Assembly: GCA_017614995.1 (NCBI GenBank)
Contig: JAGAAX010000010.1
Location: forward strand, 1-64,000
Source: Spirochaetaceae bacterium
GTDB lineage: Bacteria; Spirochaetota; Spirochaetia; Treponematales; Treponemataceae
DNA length: 64,000 bases
Reading direction: 5' to 3'
Both the position numbers and the translations under genes were made by a program. Below, in pieces: positions 18,113 through 26,033 of the stretch. The notes beneath the pieces are model-generated. The model saw only the letters and a list, made by a program, of their open reading frames with translations. It searched no databases and had not been told where the DNA came from. How positions within the stretch are numbered: position 1 is the first letter of the stretch; each line of letters begins with the position of its first letter.

Positions 18113-19000
18113 TTATATAAGATGCCGGGTTACAAATTCCCATTGAACAGAGGTTTCTGGATCTTCAATAATAGGTCCACCTTTTCCGCGACCTAGTTTT
18201 CCGGCAGGTATCCAACCTTCATATTCATTGAACTGTATTTTAACCCACTTGTAATCTGCTGTAATTGCAATTGATTTGACGCTATCAGATACAGAACCTA
18301 GTTCACATACATTTTCTGAAGTTTCAGAGGGAAGTGCTTTAAGATTGAGATTAGGATATCCGAAGTCGCAAAAGCTGTCGTCCATTTTTAAAATTGTCAC
18401 TTGTTTATTGTCAACTGTCAGATTTTCGATTGGAGTGAAATTACCATTAGCATAAGGATTATATTTGCATTTTATGTAGCCGGTTGAATTATTAGGAAGT
18501 ATTACTTTGATATAGTTTTTTGTTCCGTATTCAATAAAACTTTTAACATTAATTTTGTCGTTGGTTTGAACTGTATAAATGACTTCATCACTTAACGGAA
18601 ATTTATAGATTTCCGGCAAGTCAGATGTAACATCTTCAAAATTTAAAACAGTATCAAGTTTATGAACGATAATTTTTGCTCTTGTTTCAATGTCGGTACT
18701 ATAAAGCTCAAGATTTTCTTCTAACTCTGCATTGTGTTCAGAAAGCTCTTGTATTTGTTTTTCGTAAGTTTCGATTTTTGCGGTTAAATTCCTATTATTA
18801 AGCGCGAGTTCTTCATTCTCTTTGACAAGCTCTGCATTCTTATTTTGCAGTTCTTCAATCTTATTTTGCAGTTCTTCAATCTGATTTTGCAGTTCTTCAA
18901 TCTGATTTTGCAGTTCTTCTGCTACATTTCCGTTATCTTTTGTGCACCCTGCCAGAATAATGAGCATACAAATAGCAGATAAAATTATACATTTTTTCAT
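18113..19000 (-). CDS. Coiled-coil lipoprotein with SH3-like region, 295 residues
   Basis: MKKCIILSAICMLIILAGC is a lipoprotein signal with the acylated Cys at residue 19. Residues about 28-110 form a long coiled coil that opens with four near-identical heptads (LQNQIEE / LQNKIEE) encoded by tandem 21-bp repeats. The C-terminal half contains two SH3-like segments (YTVQTNDKINVKSF and LKALPSETSENVCELG...WVKIQFNEYEGWIPAGKL). The start at 19000 is supported by AAAGGAG 9 nt upstream; an in-frame extension to 19114 has no such support. Probably a periplasmic-facing envelope protein; function unknown. Confidence 0.8.
   Translation of the reverse strand: MKKCIILSAICMLIILAGCTKDNGNVAEELQNQIEELQNQIEELQNKIEELQNKNAELVKENEELALNNRNLTAKIETYEKQIQELSEHNAELEENLELYSTDIETRAKIIVHKLDTVLNFEDVTSDLPEIYKFPLSDEVIYTVQTNDKINVKSFIEYGTKNYIKVILPNNSTGYIKCKYNPYANGNFTPIENLTVDNKQVTILKMDDSFCDFGYPNLNLKALPSETSENVCELGSVSDSVKSIAITADYKWVKIQFNEYEGWIPAGKLGRGKGGPIIEDPETSVQWEFVTRHLI
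18840..18923. repeat. Tandem 21-bp repeat, four units, inside the coiled-coil lipoprotein gene
   Basis: Four head-to-tail copies of a 21-bp unit begin at 18840, 18861, 18882 and 18903, differing by one or two bases. Each unit encodes one heptad, so unit gain or loss keeps the frame and only changes coil length. Confidence 0.9.
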
Positions 19001-19148
19001 TTTCTCATCTCCTTTAGACTTTTTACAATGTTCATAATAAATCATATTCTGCCACACTACAAGTAAAACTCGTAAAGTTTTTTGGAGATAAGCCTTTTTA
19101 GGCTTAAAAAACAATGACAGAACAAACCAAATAGTTATGTGCAGCAGC

Positions 19149-19245
19149 CAAGAGCCTGCGCAGGCGGAGTTTGTGACGAAAATTGCATGAACAGCGAAGC
19201 TGTGAATTAATTTTCGGAATAAAATACGCCGGGAGCAGGCTCTTG
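19149..19245. repeat. Cruciform-forming intergenic element, copy A
   Basis: The outer arms CAAGAGCCTGC (19149-19159) and GCAGGCTCTTG (19235-19245) are perfect inverses. Inside, CGAAAATT (19177-19184) pairs with AATTTTCG, and ACAGC-GAA-GCTGT (19191-19203) forms the apex. Copy B at 25835-25934 has the same plan with different inner stems. Confidence 0.75.
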
Positions 19246-19273
19246 ACCGATGTGATTTTTCTCATTGGGTTGT

Positions 19274-19308
19274 TTGACATTTTTACTTCAAAGCATTAAT
19301 CTTTGCGC
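19274..19308 (+). promoter_or_regulatory. Promoter of the DUF2156 gene, leaderless geometry
   Basis: A consensus TTGACA (19274-19279), 17 bp, TAATCT (19297-19302), then TTGCGC and the ATG at 19309. This is one of the clearest leaderless arrangements in the window. Confidence 0.75.
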
Positions 19309-20184
19309 ATGAACAGAATTCCCGAATATCCTGAATCGGCGGTATTTTCAAAGGACATAAAAGACTTAGTTGAGCCGCTTTTGCAGAACCTGCACGACGG
19401 AATTTCGGAACTGACCTTTTACAGCCTTCTCATTCATAGCAAAAAATATGATTACCGGCTTACAAAAACAAAAACCGGCGCAGTGCTTCTTTTACGCAAA
19501 AAAAACGGAAAAGACTATTTCGTTCCGCTCAACAAAATGCCTTCAAATCAAGAGATAGAAACGCTTAAAAAAGACGGATATTCTGCGGTTTTGGTCGGCG
19601 AATCAATCTTAAAAGATTTTTTGGAGCGCGAACCTGACAAGGTTTCAGCATTTGAAAAAGACCGCGACAATGCAGATTACGTCTATCTAAAAACGGAACT
19701 TGCGGAGCTTAAGGGCAAGACATTCCACAAAAAGAAGAACCACGTCAATTCATTTGTAAAGAACTATGCGCCGGCAGTAGAGCTTTTGACCGAAAAGAAT
19801 GTGCACGACGCGGCAGAAATTCTTGAAAAGTGGCAGCAGGCTCACCTTGAGATTCCGTCTGATTACGAAACAGCAAAAGCCGCATTAAGCCTGATTGGAG
19901 AAGCGCCGTTTTTCGGTATTGTGGTTTATGTGGGGGCAGAACCGGCAGGCTTTGCGCTCGGCGAAACATTGGGCGGCGGCGAAACGTTCTGCACACACTT
20001 TGAGAAAGGCATTGAAAGCTACAAAGGCATTTATCAATATCTTAATCAGATTATGGCGGCAAAATTAGACGGTCAGATTAAGTTTATAAACCGCGAACAG
20101 GATTTGGGCGACGAAGGCTTGCGTCAGTCAAAAATGACATACCGCCCTTATAAGTTTATAGAAAAATATAAAGAAAAAATATAA
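19309..20184 (+). CDS. DUF2156 (phosphatidylglycerol lysyltransferase C-terminal-like) protein
   Basis: A 291-residue soluble protein. The middle and C-terminal parts match the DUF2156/GNAT-fold pattern: ELAELKGKTFHKKKNHVN near residue 127 and the closing NREQDLGDEGLRQSKMTYRP near 263. In longer relatives this domain transfers aminoacyl groups to lipids, but membrane helices are absent here, so the acceptor is unknown. ATG 19309 is chosen because the -10 box ends 6 nt upstream; a TTG codon six bases upstream is unlikely to be used. thrC follows after 79 bp with its own Shine-Dalgarno sequence. Confidence 0.8.
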   Translation: MNRIPEYPESAVFSKDIKDLVEPLLQNLHDGISELTFYSLLIHSKKYDYRLTKTKTGAVLLLRKKNGKDYFVPLNKMPSNQEIETLKKDGYSAVLVGESILKDFLEREPDKVSAFEKDRDNADYVYLKTELAELKGKTFHKKKNHVNSFVKNYAPAVELLTEKNVHDAAEILEKWQQAHLEIPSDYETAKAALSLIGEAPFFGIVVYVGAEPAGFALGETLGGGETFCTHFEKGIESYKGIYQYLNQIMAAKLDGQIKFINREQDLGDEGLRQSKMTYRPYKFIEKYKEKI

Positions 20185-20263
20185 AGACAAAACTGAAAAA
20201 CTCTGTTAGTATTGTTGAAAACTTCGGATATGGGTTCCTGCTTGCACCTTATGGGAGGAAATT

Positions 20264-21574
20264 ATGCAATTTGTAAGTACTCGAAATCCAGATAAAAAAG
20301 TTTCATTTTCTAAGGCAGTTTTAGACTGCATTCCTTCTGACGGCGGTTTGTATACACCGGCTTACGAGGAGAATTTAAGTTCATGGATTTTGTACATGAA
20401 CGAGAACACTTCTTTTACGTCAATTGCAGGCTCGCTTACGTCTGCGCTTATAAAAGAAGAATTCAGCCCGATTATTTCAGAAGCTATAGCAACAAATGCT
20501 TTTCCGTTTGAGCCTGTTTTGAACCAGCTTGACGACCGTCTTTATCATCTTGAGCTTTATCATGGCCCGACCGGCTCGCACAAAGATTTTGGCATTTCTT
20601 ATCTGGCTTCTTGCCTTGAGCATATCTGTATAATGAAAGAGACAGAAGCTGTTGTCATAACAGACACAACCGGCGAGACCGGCGCAAGTATTGCACAGGC
20701 TTTTAAGAATAAAAAGCATTTAAAGGCAATTCTGCTCTACCCGAAAGGCGCGATGCGCGGGCTTTCGCCTGAAAGTTTCATCTGGAACGGCGGAAATATT
20801 TATCCGGTTGAGGTAAACGGCTCTATAGACGACTGCATTGAGCTTGTCCGGCAGATTTATAACGACCGCTCTTTAGTTGAAAACTACGGTCTGACGCTTG
20901 CAAATACATCGAATATCGGGCGGCTGCTTCCGCAGACTTTCTTCTATACTTTTGCGTTTACGCGCCTTAAGAACCGCGTATGCAGCGATATTTTTTACGC
21001 GCTCTCTTCAAGCAATTACGGAAACTTGATTGCAGGGCTTTATAGCTGGAAATTCTCGCTTCCGGTAAACGGCTTTATTACAGACTGTACGGCTTCGCTC
21101 CGCTTAGATCCGTCCAATATGTGCGAGCTTACTGACGCAAATATTCCGCTTTTGAAGCGCGGCCCGGCAAACCCTGCTGTGCCTTCTAACCTTGAACGGC
21201 TTGAATCTCTGTTTGAGACAAGCCCTGCTGTAATGCGCGGTCTTGTTTTTCCGGCTGAAGTTTCAAAAGAAGACCGGAAAAATGCTGCACAAAGGCTTTT
21301 TAAGAACTATAACATTATGGTATCTCCGCAAACGGCAGACGCTTATGCGGCAGCGGTAAAGCGCACAGAAATGGTAGAAGAAGACGGCGGCGTGGTTGTG
21401 CTTATTTCAAGAGACCATCCGGCTTTTTCTTCGGAGAGCATAAGGCAGATGTGCGGCGAAGAGCCTGCAATGCCAAGCCACATTGCGTCTGTGCTTAAAA
21501 AGATAGAGCCAGAAAAAACAATTGAGCCTGAAAAAGACGCAGTTGTTTCAATTCTGAAAGAGATAAAAGCTTAA
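20264..21574 (+). CDS. thrC: Threonine synthase
   Basis: A PLP enzyme converting O-phosphohomoserine to threonine, 436 residues. The N-terminus (MQFVSTRN....VSF..A.L....DGGLY.P) is that of the long-type threonine synthases, and K107 in TGSHKDFG is the Schiff-base lysine; ALSSSNYGNLIAGLYSW resembles the phosphate-binding loop. The C-terminus adds a short Glu/Lys-rich extension. GGGAGG lies 6 nt before the ATG. It is the last gene before a hairpin-rich convergent spacer. Confidence 0.9.
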   Translation: MQFVSTRNPDKKVSFSKAVLDCIPSDGGLYTPAYEENLSSWILYMNENTSFTSIAGSLTSALIKEEFSPIISEAIATNAFPFEPVLNQLDDRLYHLELYHGPTGSHKDFGISYLASCLEHICIMKETEAVVITDTTGETGASIAQAFKNKKHLKAILLYPKGAMRGLSPESFIWNGGNIYPVEVNGSIDDCIELVRQIYNDRSLVENYGLTLANTSNIGRLLPQTFFYTFAFTRLKNRVCSDIFYALSSSNYGNLIAGLYSWKFSLPVNGFITDCTASLRLDPSNMCELTDANIPLLKRGPANPAVPSNLERLESLFETSPAVMRGLVFPAEVSKEDRKNAAQRLFKNYNIMVSPQTADAYAAAVKRTEMVEEDGGVVVLISRDHPAFSSESIRQMCGEEPAMPSHIASVLKKIEPEKTIEPEKDAVVSILKEIKA

Positions 21575-21605
21575 GTCAGCAGGGGGCTGTTATTTAAATA
21601 GCCCG

Positions 21606-21750
21606 AACTTCGAGTTTTTAAGATTTCGGTGGCTGAGCGAAGTCGAAGCCACAATAAGCGGAACTGTTTTAGTTTAAAATTGAAAATCGGTTATTTCGAC
21701 TTCGCTCAATAACCGATTTTCGCTAAAAAAGTATGATTTTTTAAACTCGA
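21606..21750. repeat. Nested hairpin cluster between convergent genes
   Basis: Two hairpins lie here. GTGGCT/AGCCAC (21629-21634, 21647-21652) encloses GAGCGAAGTCGA. A perfect 13-bp stem (21683-21695 with 21708-21720) encloses TCGACTTCGCTC, the exact reverse complement of the first loop. Outer segments with CGAGTTT and AAACTCG may pair as well. The second stem probably also terminates thrC and the adenosine deaminase gene. Confidence 0.75.
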
Positions 21751-21765
21751 AATTGAACCTCTTAG

Positions 21766-22671
21766 TTATCTTTCAAAATCGTCAAGAATCTTAAAGATTT
21801 GTTCTTTTGTAAGAACACCGGCTTTTTCAAGGTCTAAACATTCTTCACTTACAGAACGGTTAAAGAAGAGCAGGTCGTCTGTGCCTATTGAAAGGCGTAC
21901 ACCGGCTTCAAACATCTTTTTAATCGGGTGTTCTTCCAGTTTTTTTACAGCAGAAAGAAGAACGTTGCTTTCTGGTGTTACATTACATCTTATTTTTTTG
22001 TCAGCTAAAAATTGAAGAACTTTATCATCTTGGGCAGCGCCAATTCCATGCTGAACTTCGTCAAGCGAGAAGAACTCTACAAATTTCTTAACAGAAGCTG
22101 CGTCAGAAAATTCGCCGACATGTGCCTTGCGTTTCATGCCGAGCTTTCCGGCAAGTTCATACAAAGGCTTGAACCGGTCTATGTCGTCAAAGGTTTCTGG
22201 TCCGTATAAGTCTACGCTCTTGAATACGCCGCTTTTCATCAGAATAGGAACCCACTTTTGGACTTTGGCATCGTCAAAAGTTTTTCCAAGCCCAAGTTCG
22301 GGGCGGAACGTAATCTTGTCTTTGTATTTTTCAACAAGACTGTTGACCATTCCGAGGAATGCGTCATAGTCTTCGTTATAATGACCGACAAACTGCAAAT
22401 CAATGCTGCCCTCAAGGACAGTAACTGAATCAGCAATTGCATCTTCAATTGAAAGGCTTATTACATCTCTTACATCTTCAGCAGTTGAACAACGCGGACG
22501 CGTAAATGTGGAAATGACTTCGTGCATTTCTGCAAGACCATTCATTGTCCGCGGAAAATTCGGAATAAGAAAGTGTGCCCACGGAACATAAGAAGCATAG
22601 CGCATTCCCAAATTAAGATGGTTGTGCGCATCAGTTTTAGGATGTTTTAAAAAATCTTCTAACTCTGACAT
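21766..22671 (-). CDS. Adenosine deaminase-family protein
   Basis: A 301-residue member of the metal-dependent adenosine/AMP deaminase family. Visible metal and catalytic motifs are DAHNHLN near residue 14, KAHVGE near 187, a later QHGIGA and SIGTDD near 264. It is slightly shorter than typical adenosine deaminase, so related nucleoside or aminohydrolase substrates are possible. The ATG lies 6 nt from a TATACT box. pepF lies upstream on the same strand, 84 bp away, but the promoter indicates separate transcription. Confidence 0.8.
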   Translation of the reverse strand: MSELEDFLKHPKTDAHNHLNLGMRYASYVPWAHFLIPNFPRTMNGLAEMHEVISTFTRPRCSTAEDVRDVISLSIEDAIADSVTVLEGSIDLQFVGHYNEDYDAFLGMVNSLVEKYKDKITFRPELGLGKTFDDAKVQKWVPILMKSGVFKSVDLYGPETFDDIDRFKPLYELAGKLGMKRKAHVGEFSDAASVKKFVEFFSLDEVQHGIGAAQDDKVLQFLADKKIRCNVTPESNVLLSAVKKLEEHPIKKMFEAGVRLSIGTDDLLFFNRSVSEECLDLEKAGVLTKEQIFKILDDFER

Positions 22672-22677
22672 AGTTTA

Positions 22678-22705
22678 AGTATACTACATTATTTCATAAA
22701 AGCAA
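22678..22705 (-). promoter_or_regulatory. Promoter of the adenosine deaminase gene, leaderless geometry
   Basis: Minus strand TTGCTT (plus 22700-22705), 16 bp, TATACT (plus 22678-22683), then 6 nt to the ATG at 22671. Confidence 0.6.
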
Positions 22706-22755
22706 CAATAACAGTAAAATTGTCGCAAGGATATGCAGTTTAATACTGCAAAGCG

Positions 22756-24555
22756 TTAAACTAGCGCTTCAAGCTCGTCAACAAGACGTGCAAATACATC
22801 TATTGCAGCCTGAACAGGGGTCTGACTTGCCATATCAACACCTGCAAGCTTCAATGATTCTATCGGGTAACGTGAACCTCCAGAACACAAAAATTTAAAG
22901 TAGTCGTCTTTTTCGCTCTTTCCGCCGGAAGAAACTTTTTCTGCAAGGGCAAGAGCCGCAGAAATTCCTGTTGCGTACTTATAGACGTAGAATGCGTTGT
23001 AAAAATGCGGAATCCTAAGACCTTCAAGATCGCTTGTTTCTTCAAAAACCATTTCTGGCTCGAAATAATCAACAAGCAGCTTACGGTATTCGCTTCTTAA
23101 GACTTCGACAGAAAGCGGAGTTCCGCTTTCGACAAGCTCGTGCGTCTTTTTTTCGTATTCTGCAAACATTGTCTGCCGGTAAAGCGTTGCAAGAATGTCC
23201 GCGGCACGCGTAGAGAGCAGATATGCTTTTATTTTCGGATCTTTTTCATTTTTTAAGTAATATCTGAAAAGCAGTTCTTCGTTAAATGTTGAGGCAACTT
23301 CGGCTTCAAAAATTGTATAGTTATACTGAAGAAACGGGTTTGACTTTGCTGAATAAAGCGAATGCATTGAATGTCCGCCCTCGTGGGCAAGCGTAAACAC
23401 ATCGCGGAGCACATCATCTTTGTAGTTTGTAAGAATGTACGGATAGCCTGTGTACGCGCCTGAAGAGAATGCGCCGGAGCGCTTGCCCTGATTTTCGTAG
23501 CGGTCAACCCAGCCGCTTTTTAAGCCTGTGCAGAGCGTGTCTGTGTATTCTGTGCCGAGAGGCGAGAGCGCCTCATGAAGAATTTCAATTGCTTCGTCAA
23601 AAGTTGTCTTCTTTTTTACGTCTGCAACGAGCGGCACATAAACATCGTAGTGGCGCAAATCAGCAGGCGCGTCTAATTTCAAGATTTTGCGCCGCAAATG
23701 ATAATAGCGGTGCAGGGGCTTGAAATTTGCGCGGACTGTCGAAACAAGGTTCTCGTAAACCGAAAGCGGAACTTTATCGGGGAAAAGTGCCATTTCAATT
23801 GAGCTTTTGAAGCCGCGTGCCCTGGCGTTACAGACATCGACATTGACGCTGCCTGCATAAAGCGCTGCAAGCGTGTTCTTGTGTCTGTCAAATGTGCCGT
23901 AAAACTGAGTGTAGGCGTCTTTGCGGATATTTCTGTCAGAGTTTTCCATAAAAGTTGACCATGTTGTCTGTGTAAGCGGCTCGCCGTTTATTGAGCCGTA
24001 ATCAAGGTCAACATTTGTAAGCATAGAAAAAGCTTTGTGGGCTGTGTCGTTAGGCTCTGTGTGCAGAACCATAAGCCGCTCTTCTTTTTCGCTTAATATA
24101 TAAGGCTTGTTGCGCAGTTCTTTTTGCAAGAAAATCTTATAGTTTTTAAAATCCTCGCGCTCAATCCACTTTTCAATTGTTTCCTGTGGAATAGACTGAA
24201 GCTCAGGGCTGAACCAGCTTGATTTAGCACCGGCTTCGGTTGCCGCCATCATGTAGCGCCCGAATTTTTCCTGACTTATGCTGTCACCGGCATCACCGGC
24301 TGTAAGAAGAAAGGCGTAATTGCCGGTAATTTCCTCGTTCTGCTGTGCTTTTTCAAAAATTTTGAGCGCGGCAAGTAGTGTTTCTGCACTTTCGCCGAGT
24401 CTGCCTTTATATGCTTCAAGCTCGTCTGCATCACTTGAAATTTGCAGAAGAGCCTTTTCCCAGTCGTCATCTGTCTTGAATAAGGTTGTTAAATCCCATT
24501 TATCAGATGCCGGTATGTCTTTTCTGAGCGGTATTGTCTTTTTTTGATTTTCCAT
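22756..24555 (-). CDS. pepF: Oligoendopeptidase F
   Basis: A 599-residue M3-family zinc metallopeptidase that degrades cytoplasmic oligopeptides. The metal motif LAHEGGHSMHS lies near residue 387, and the usual downstream FEAEVASTFNE with the third zinc ligand follows. Length and the absence of a signal peptide fit the family. A promoter with TTGACC (plus 24585-24590), 17 bp and TAAAAT (plus 24562-24567) ends 6 nt before the ATG, so the transcript is probably leaderless. Confidence 0.95.
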   Translation of the reverse strand: MENQKKTIPLRKDIPASDKWDLTTLFKTDDDWEKALLQISSDADELEAYKGRLGESAETLLAALKIFEKAQQNEEITGNYAFLLTAGDAGDSISQEKFGRYMMAATEAGAKSSWFSPELQSIPQETIEKWIEREDFKNYKIFLQKELRNKPYILSEKEERLMVLHTEPNDTAHKAFSMLTNVDLDYGSINGEPLTQTTWSTFMENSDRNIRKDAYTQFYGTFDRHKNTLAALYAGSVNVDVCNARARGFKSSIEMALFPDKVPLSVYENLVSTVRANFKPLHRYYHLRRKILKLDAPADLRHYDVYVPLVADVKKKTTFDEAIEILHEALSPLGTEYTDTLCTGLKSGWVDRYENQGKRSGAFSSGAYTGYPYILTNYKDDVLRDVFTLAHEGGHSMHSLYSAKSNPFLQYNYTIFEAEVASTFNEELLFRYYLKNEKDPKIKAYLLSTRAADILATLYRQTMFAEYEKKTHELVESGTPLSVEVLRSEYRKLLVDYFEPEMVFEETSDLEGLRIPHFYNAFYVYKYATGISAALALAEKVSSGGKSEKDDYFKFLCSGGSRYPIESLKLAGVDMASQTPVQAAIDVFARLVDELEALV

Positions 24556-24561
24556 AATGTG

Positions 24562-24590
24562 ATTTTATAAAGTAAACTAGCGTCGGTCAA
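24562..24590 (-). promoter_or_regulatory. pepF promoter, leaderless geometry
   Basis: Minus strand TTGACC, 17 bp, TAAAAT, 6 nt, ATG. Confidence 0.7.
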
Positions 24591-24606
24591 GATGTTTTGC
24601 CTTGGG

Positions 24607-24690
24607 ATAAATCTACAGACATTGGATTAACCCGCAAAACGCCGCGAATTGATTTTGTTGCACAAATCAATTCGCGGAGATGGGGTACAA
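24607..24690. repeat. Hairpin repeat, unit 1 of a 95-bp tandem duplication
   Basis: CCGCGAATTGATTT (24642-24655) pairs perfectly with 24664-24677 around TGTTGCAC. Flanks ACCCGCAAAAcGCC and GTACAA are shared with unit 2. Confidence 0.8.
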
Positions 24691-24701
24691 AGAAGAAATA
24701 G

Positions 24702-24786
24702 GATTAATCTACATTTTTAGAAAAACCCGCAAAATGCCAAGAATTGATTCCGTTTCACGAATCAATTCTTGAAGCTTGGTGTACAA
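24702..24786. repeat. Hairpin repeat, unit 2 with compensatory stem changes
   Basis: AAGAATTGATTC (24739-24750) pairs perfectly with 24759-24770 around CGTTTCAC. Compared with unit 1, stem bases differ on both arms in a way that keeps pairing (CGCG/CGCG versus CAAG/CTTG). Confidence 0.8.
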
Positions 24787-25035
24787 TGCGGCACTTTTGG
24801 GGTTATAGCAGGCAAAAAAAATAGAGAACCCAAACTTAGGTTCGCTACAAAGTCTGTATTTTTTTGTGTTATTGTCAAAATTTTCACCAATTTGCGCGAA
24901 GTGCAAATTGGCTGAGTTTGCCAAATAAGACTAATTCTTAGATGCCCAAATAATAAATCTTTGTAGTTTTCGCGAAGCGGAAACTACGACGTTTCGCTGA
25001 ACAAACTCAAAATTTGGATAAATCTAATGCGAAAC
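24787..25035. repeat. Spacer with two GCGAAG-apex hairpins
   Basis: CCAATTTGC-GCGAAGT-GCAAATTGG (24887-24911) is a perfect 9-bp stem. At 24963-24987 an 11-bp stem with one mismatch closes on the triloop GAA within CGCGAAGCG. No open frame is credible in this part of the 480-bp gap. Confidence 0.75.
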
Positions 25036-25488
25036 TCAGAATTCCTGACCAACATCGCTTTGGTCAAATTCGTAAGGATCTTCTTCTTTTTTGACTTCTA
25101 CAACCTGTTCTTCTTCGCTTAATAAGTAGACCTGAACAACATCAAAAAATGGCAAATCCATATAATCAATGCGGAAAGGAACTACTTTGTCACTTCCGGC
25201 AAACGAAACACCAAGCCATTCGCCGCGGCGTATTTTTGCAGAAACAGAATCAGTGTCGTGCTGATATTTTATATGAAAGACACCCAATGTTTCTTTTATA
25301 ACAAAAGAACCGTCCTGCTCTGTGAGGCGGTATACTTTGCCGTCAAATTCATCGTAATCTGATTCATTCATAATACGGATCTGATTATAGCTGGCTTCAG
25401 GACCGGCAACTTTGAATTTGATATTTTCTGCGTAAATAGCTACAGTACAAACAAAAAGTCCAACTAAAGTGATAAGAATTTTCTTCAT
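25036..25488 (-). CDS. Secreted hypothetical protein, 150 residues
   Basis: The N-terminus MKKILITLVGLFVCTVAIYA is a classical signal peptide with a likely cleavage after YA. The mature part is a small beta-rich domain of unknown family, ending in an acidic tail (EEEQVVEVKKEEDPYEFD). No cysteine follows the signal, so it is not an obvious lipoprotein. AAGGAG 7 nt before the ATG and a TATTAT box further upstream make this a leadered message, unlike many neighbours. Confidence 0.75.
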   Translation of the reverse strand: MKKILITLVGLFVCTVAIYAENIKFKVAGPEASYNQIRIMNESDYDEFDGKVYRLTEQDGSFVIKETLGVFHIKYQHDTDSVSAKIRRGEWLGVSFAGSDKVVPFRIDYMDLPFFDVVQVYLLSEEEQVVEVKKEEDPYEFDQSDVGQEF

Positions 25489-25670
25489 CGGTAAATCTCC
25501 TTAGGTTTTTACATAATACAATATGAACTTATATAAATCAACGTGTTTTTGGATACATTGGAGATTTGTTACAAAAATAACTGCGTCCCACAATCCAAAA
25601 AACGTAGAATCTCAGTGCTTCAGCATGAAAAGCATAAGAATGTGATTTTGCTTGGCGGAAATCCGTTACC

Positions 25671-25753
25671 CGGGTTTGCGTTTGGAATAATCTACAAATT
25701 AGCTCTATCGGTAAACCCTGCTAGTTTTTGCTATACAAAAACTAGTAAAGACT
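25671..25753. repeat. Composite hairpin element, copy 1
   Basis: CGGGTTTGCG at the start and AAACCCT...TAAAGACT around the stem are shared with 30217-30301. The variable stem here is CTAGTTTTTG / CAAAAACTAG (25721-25730, 25736-25745). Confidence 0.7.
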
Positions 25754-25834
25754 TGTTTGGCAAGCCATGAGGCAGTCCGCGTCCGCAATTCACTACTTTC
25801 CGCCAGAAAATACAATCTACACAGATGACACATA

Positions 25835-25934
25835 CAAGAACCTGCGTAGGCGGATTTTGGCGCGCAAAAAATTCTGCAGGCACGAAGTGCCGAAGCCTTT
25901 TTGCGTGACGGAATCCGACGAGAGCAGGTTCTTA
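25835..25934. repeat. Cruciform-forming intergenic element, copy B
   Basis: The outer arms AAGAACCTGC (25836-25845) and GCAGGTTCTT (25924-25933) are inverses. Inner pairs are CGGATT/AATCCG, CGCAAAAA (25863-25870)/TTTTTGCG (25898-25905) and the apex GGCAC-GAA-GTGCC (25879-25891). Inner stems differ from copy A yet remain paired. Confidence 0.75.
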
Positions 25935-25997
25935 CATGGTACAATTTCTATATTTTGGTTTTTTATGTTGAAGCTGCGCATGGAATGCAGACACGCT

Positions 25998-26033
25998 TTG
26001 CTTTTTTCTTTTTCTTCGGGTATGATTGTTTAT
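25998..26033 (+). promoter_or_regulatory. Promoter of the hypothetical-EIIA-MinD-Lgt operon, leaderless geometry
   Basis: TTGCTT (25998-26003), 17 bp, TATGAT (26021-26026), 7 nt, ATG 26034. Confidence 0.65.

Larger units (their letters stand above)
25489..26033. other. 545-bp non-coding spacer with repeat elements
   Basis: It contains the promoter of the secreted-protein gene on the minus strand, an inverted pair TTTTTGGAT/ATCCAAAAA near 25550 and 25590, a composite hairpin element at 25671-25753, a large cruciform at 25835-25934, and the promoter of the next operon at 25998-26026. A long frame entering from upstream of 26034 reads through these repeats and is not considered coding. Confidence 0.7.

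Noticed and set aside
24709-24924. A 71-codon minus-strand frame
   Set aside because: Lies across hairpin repeats and has no recognisable signal or domain.
25767-26033. N-terminal extension of the 26034 gene
   Set aside because: It runs through the cruciform repeat; a -10 box and 7-nt spacing point to ATG 26034.
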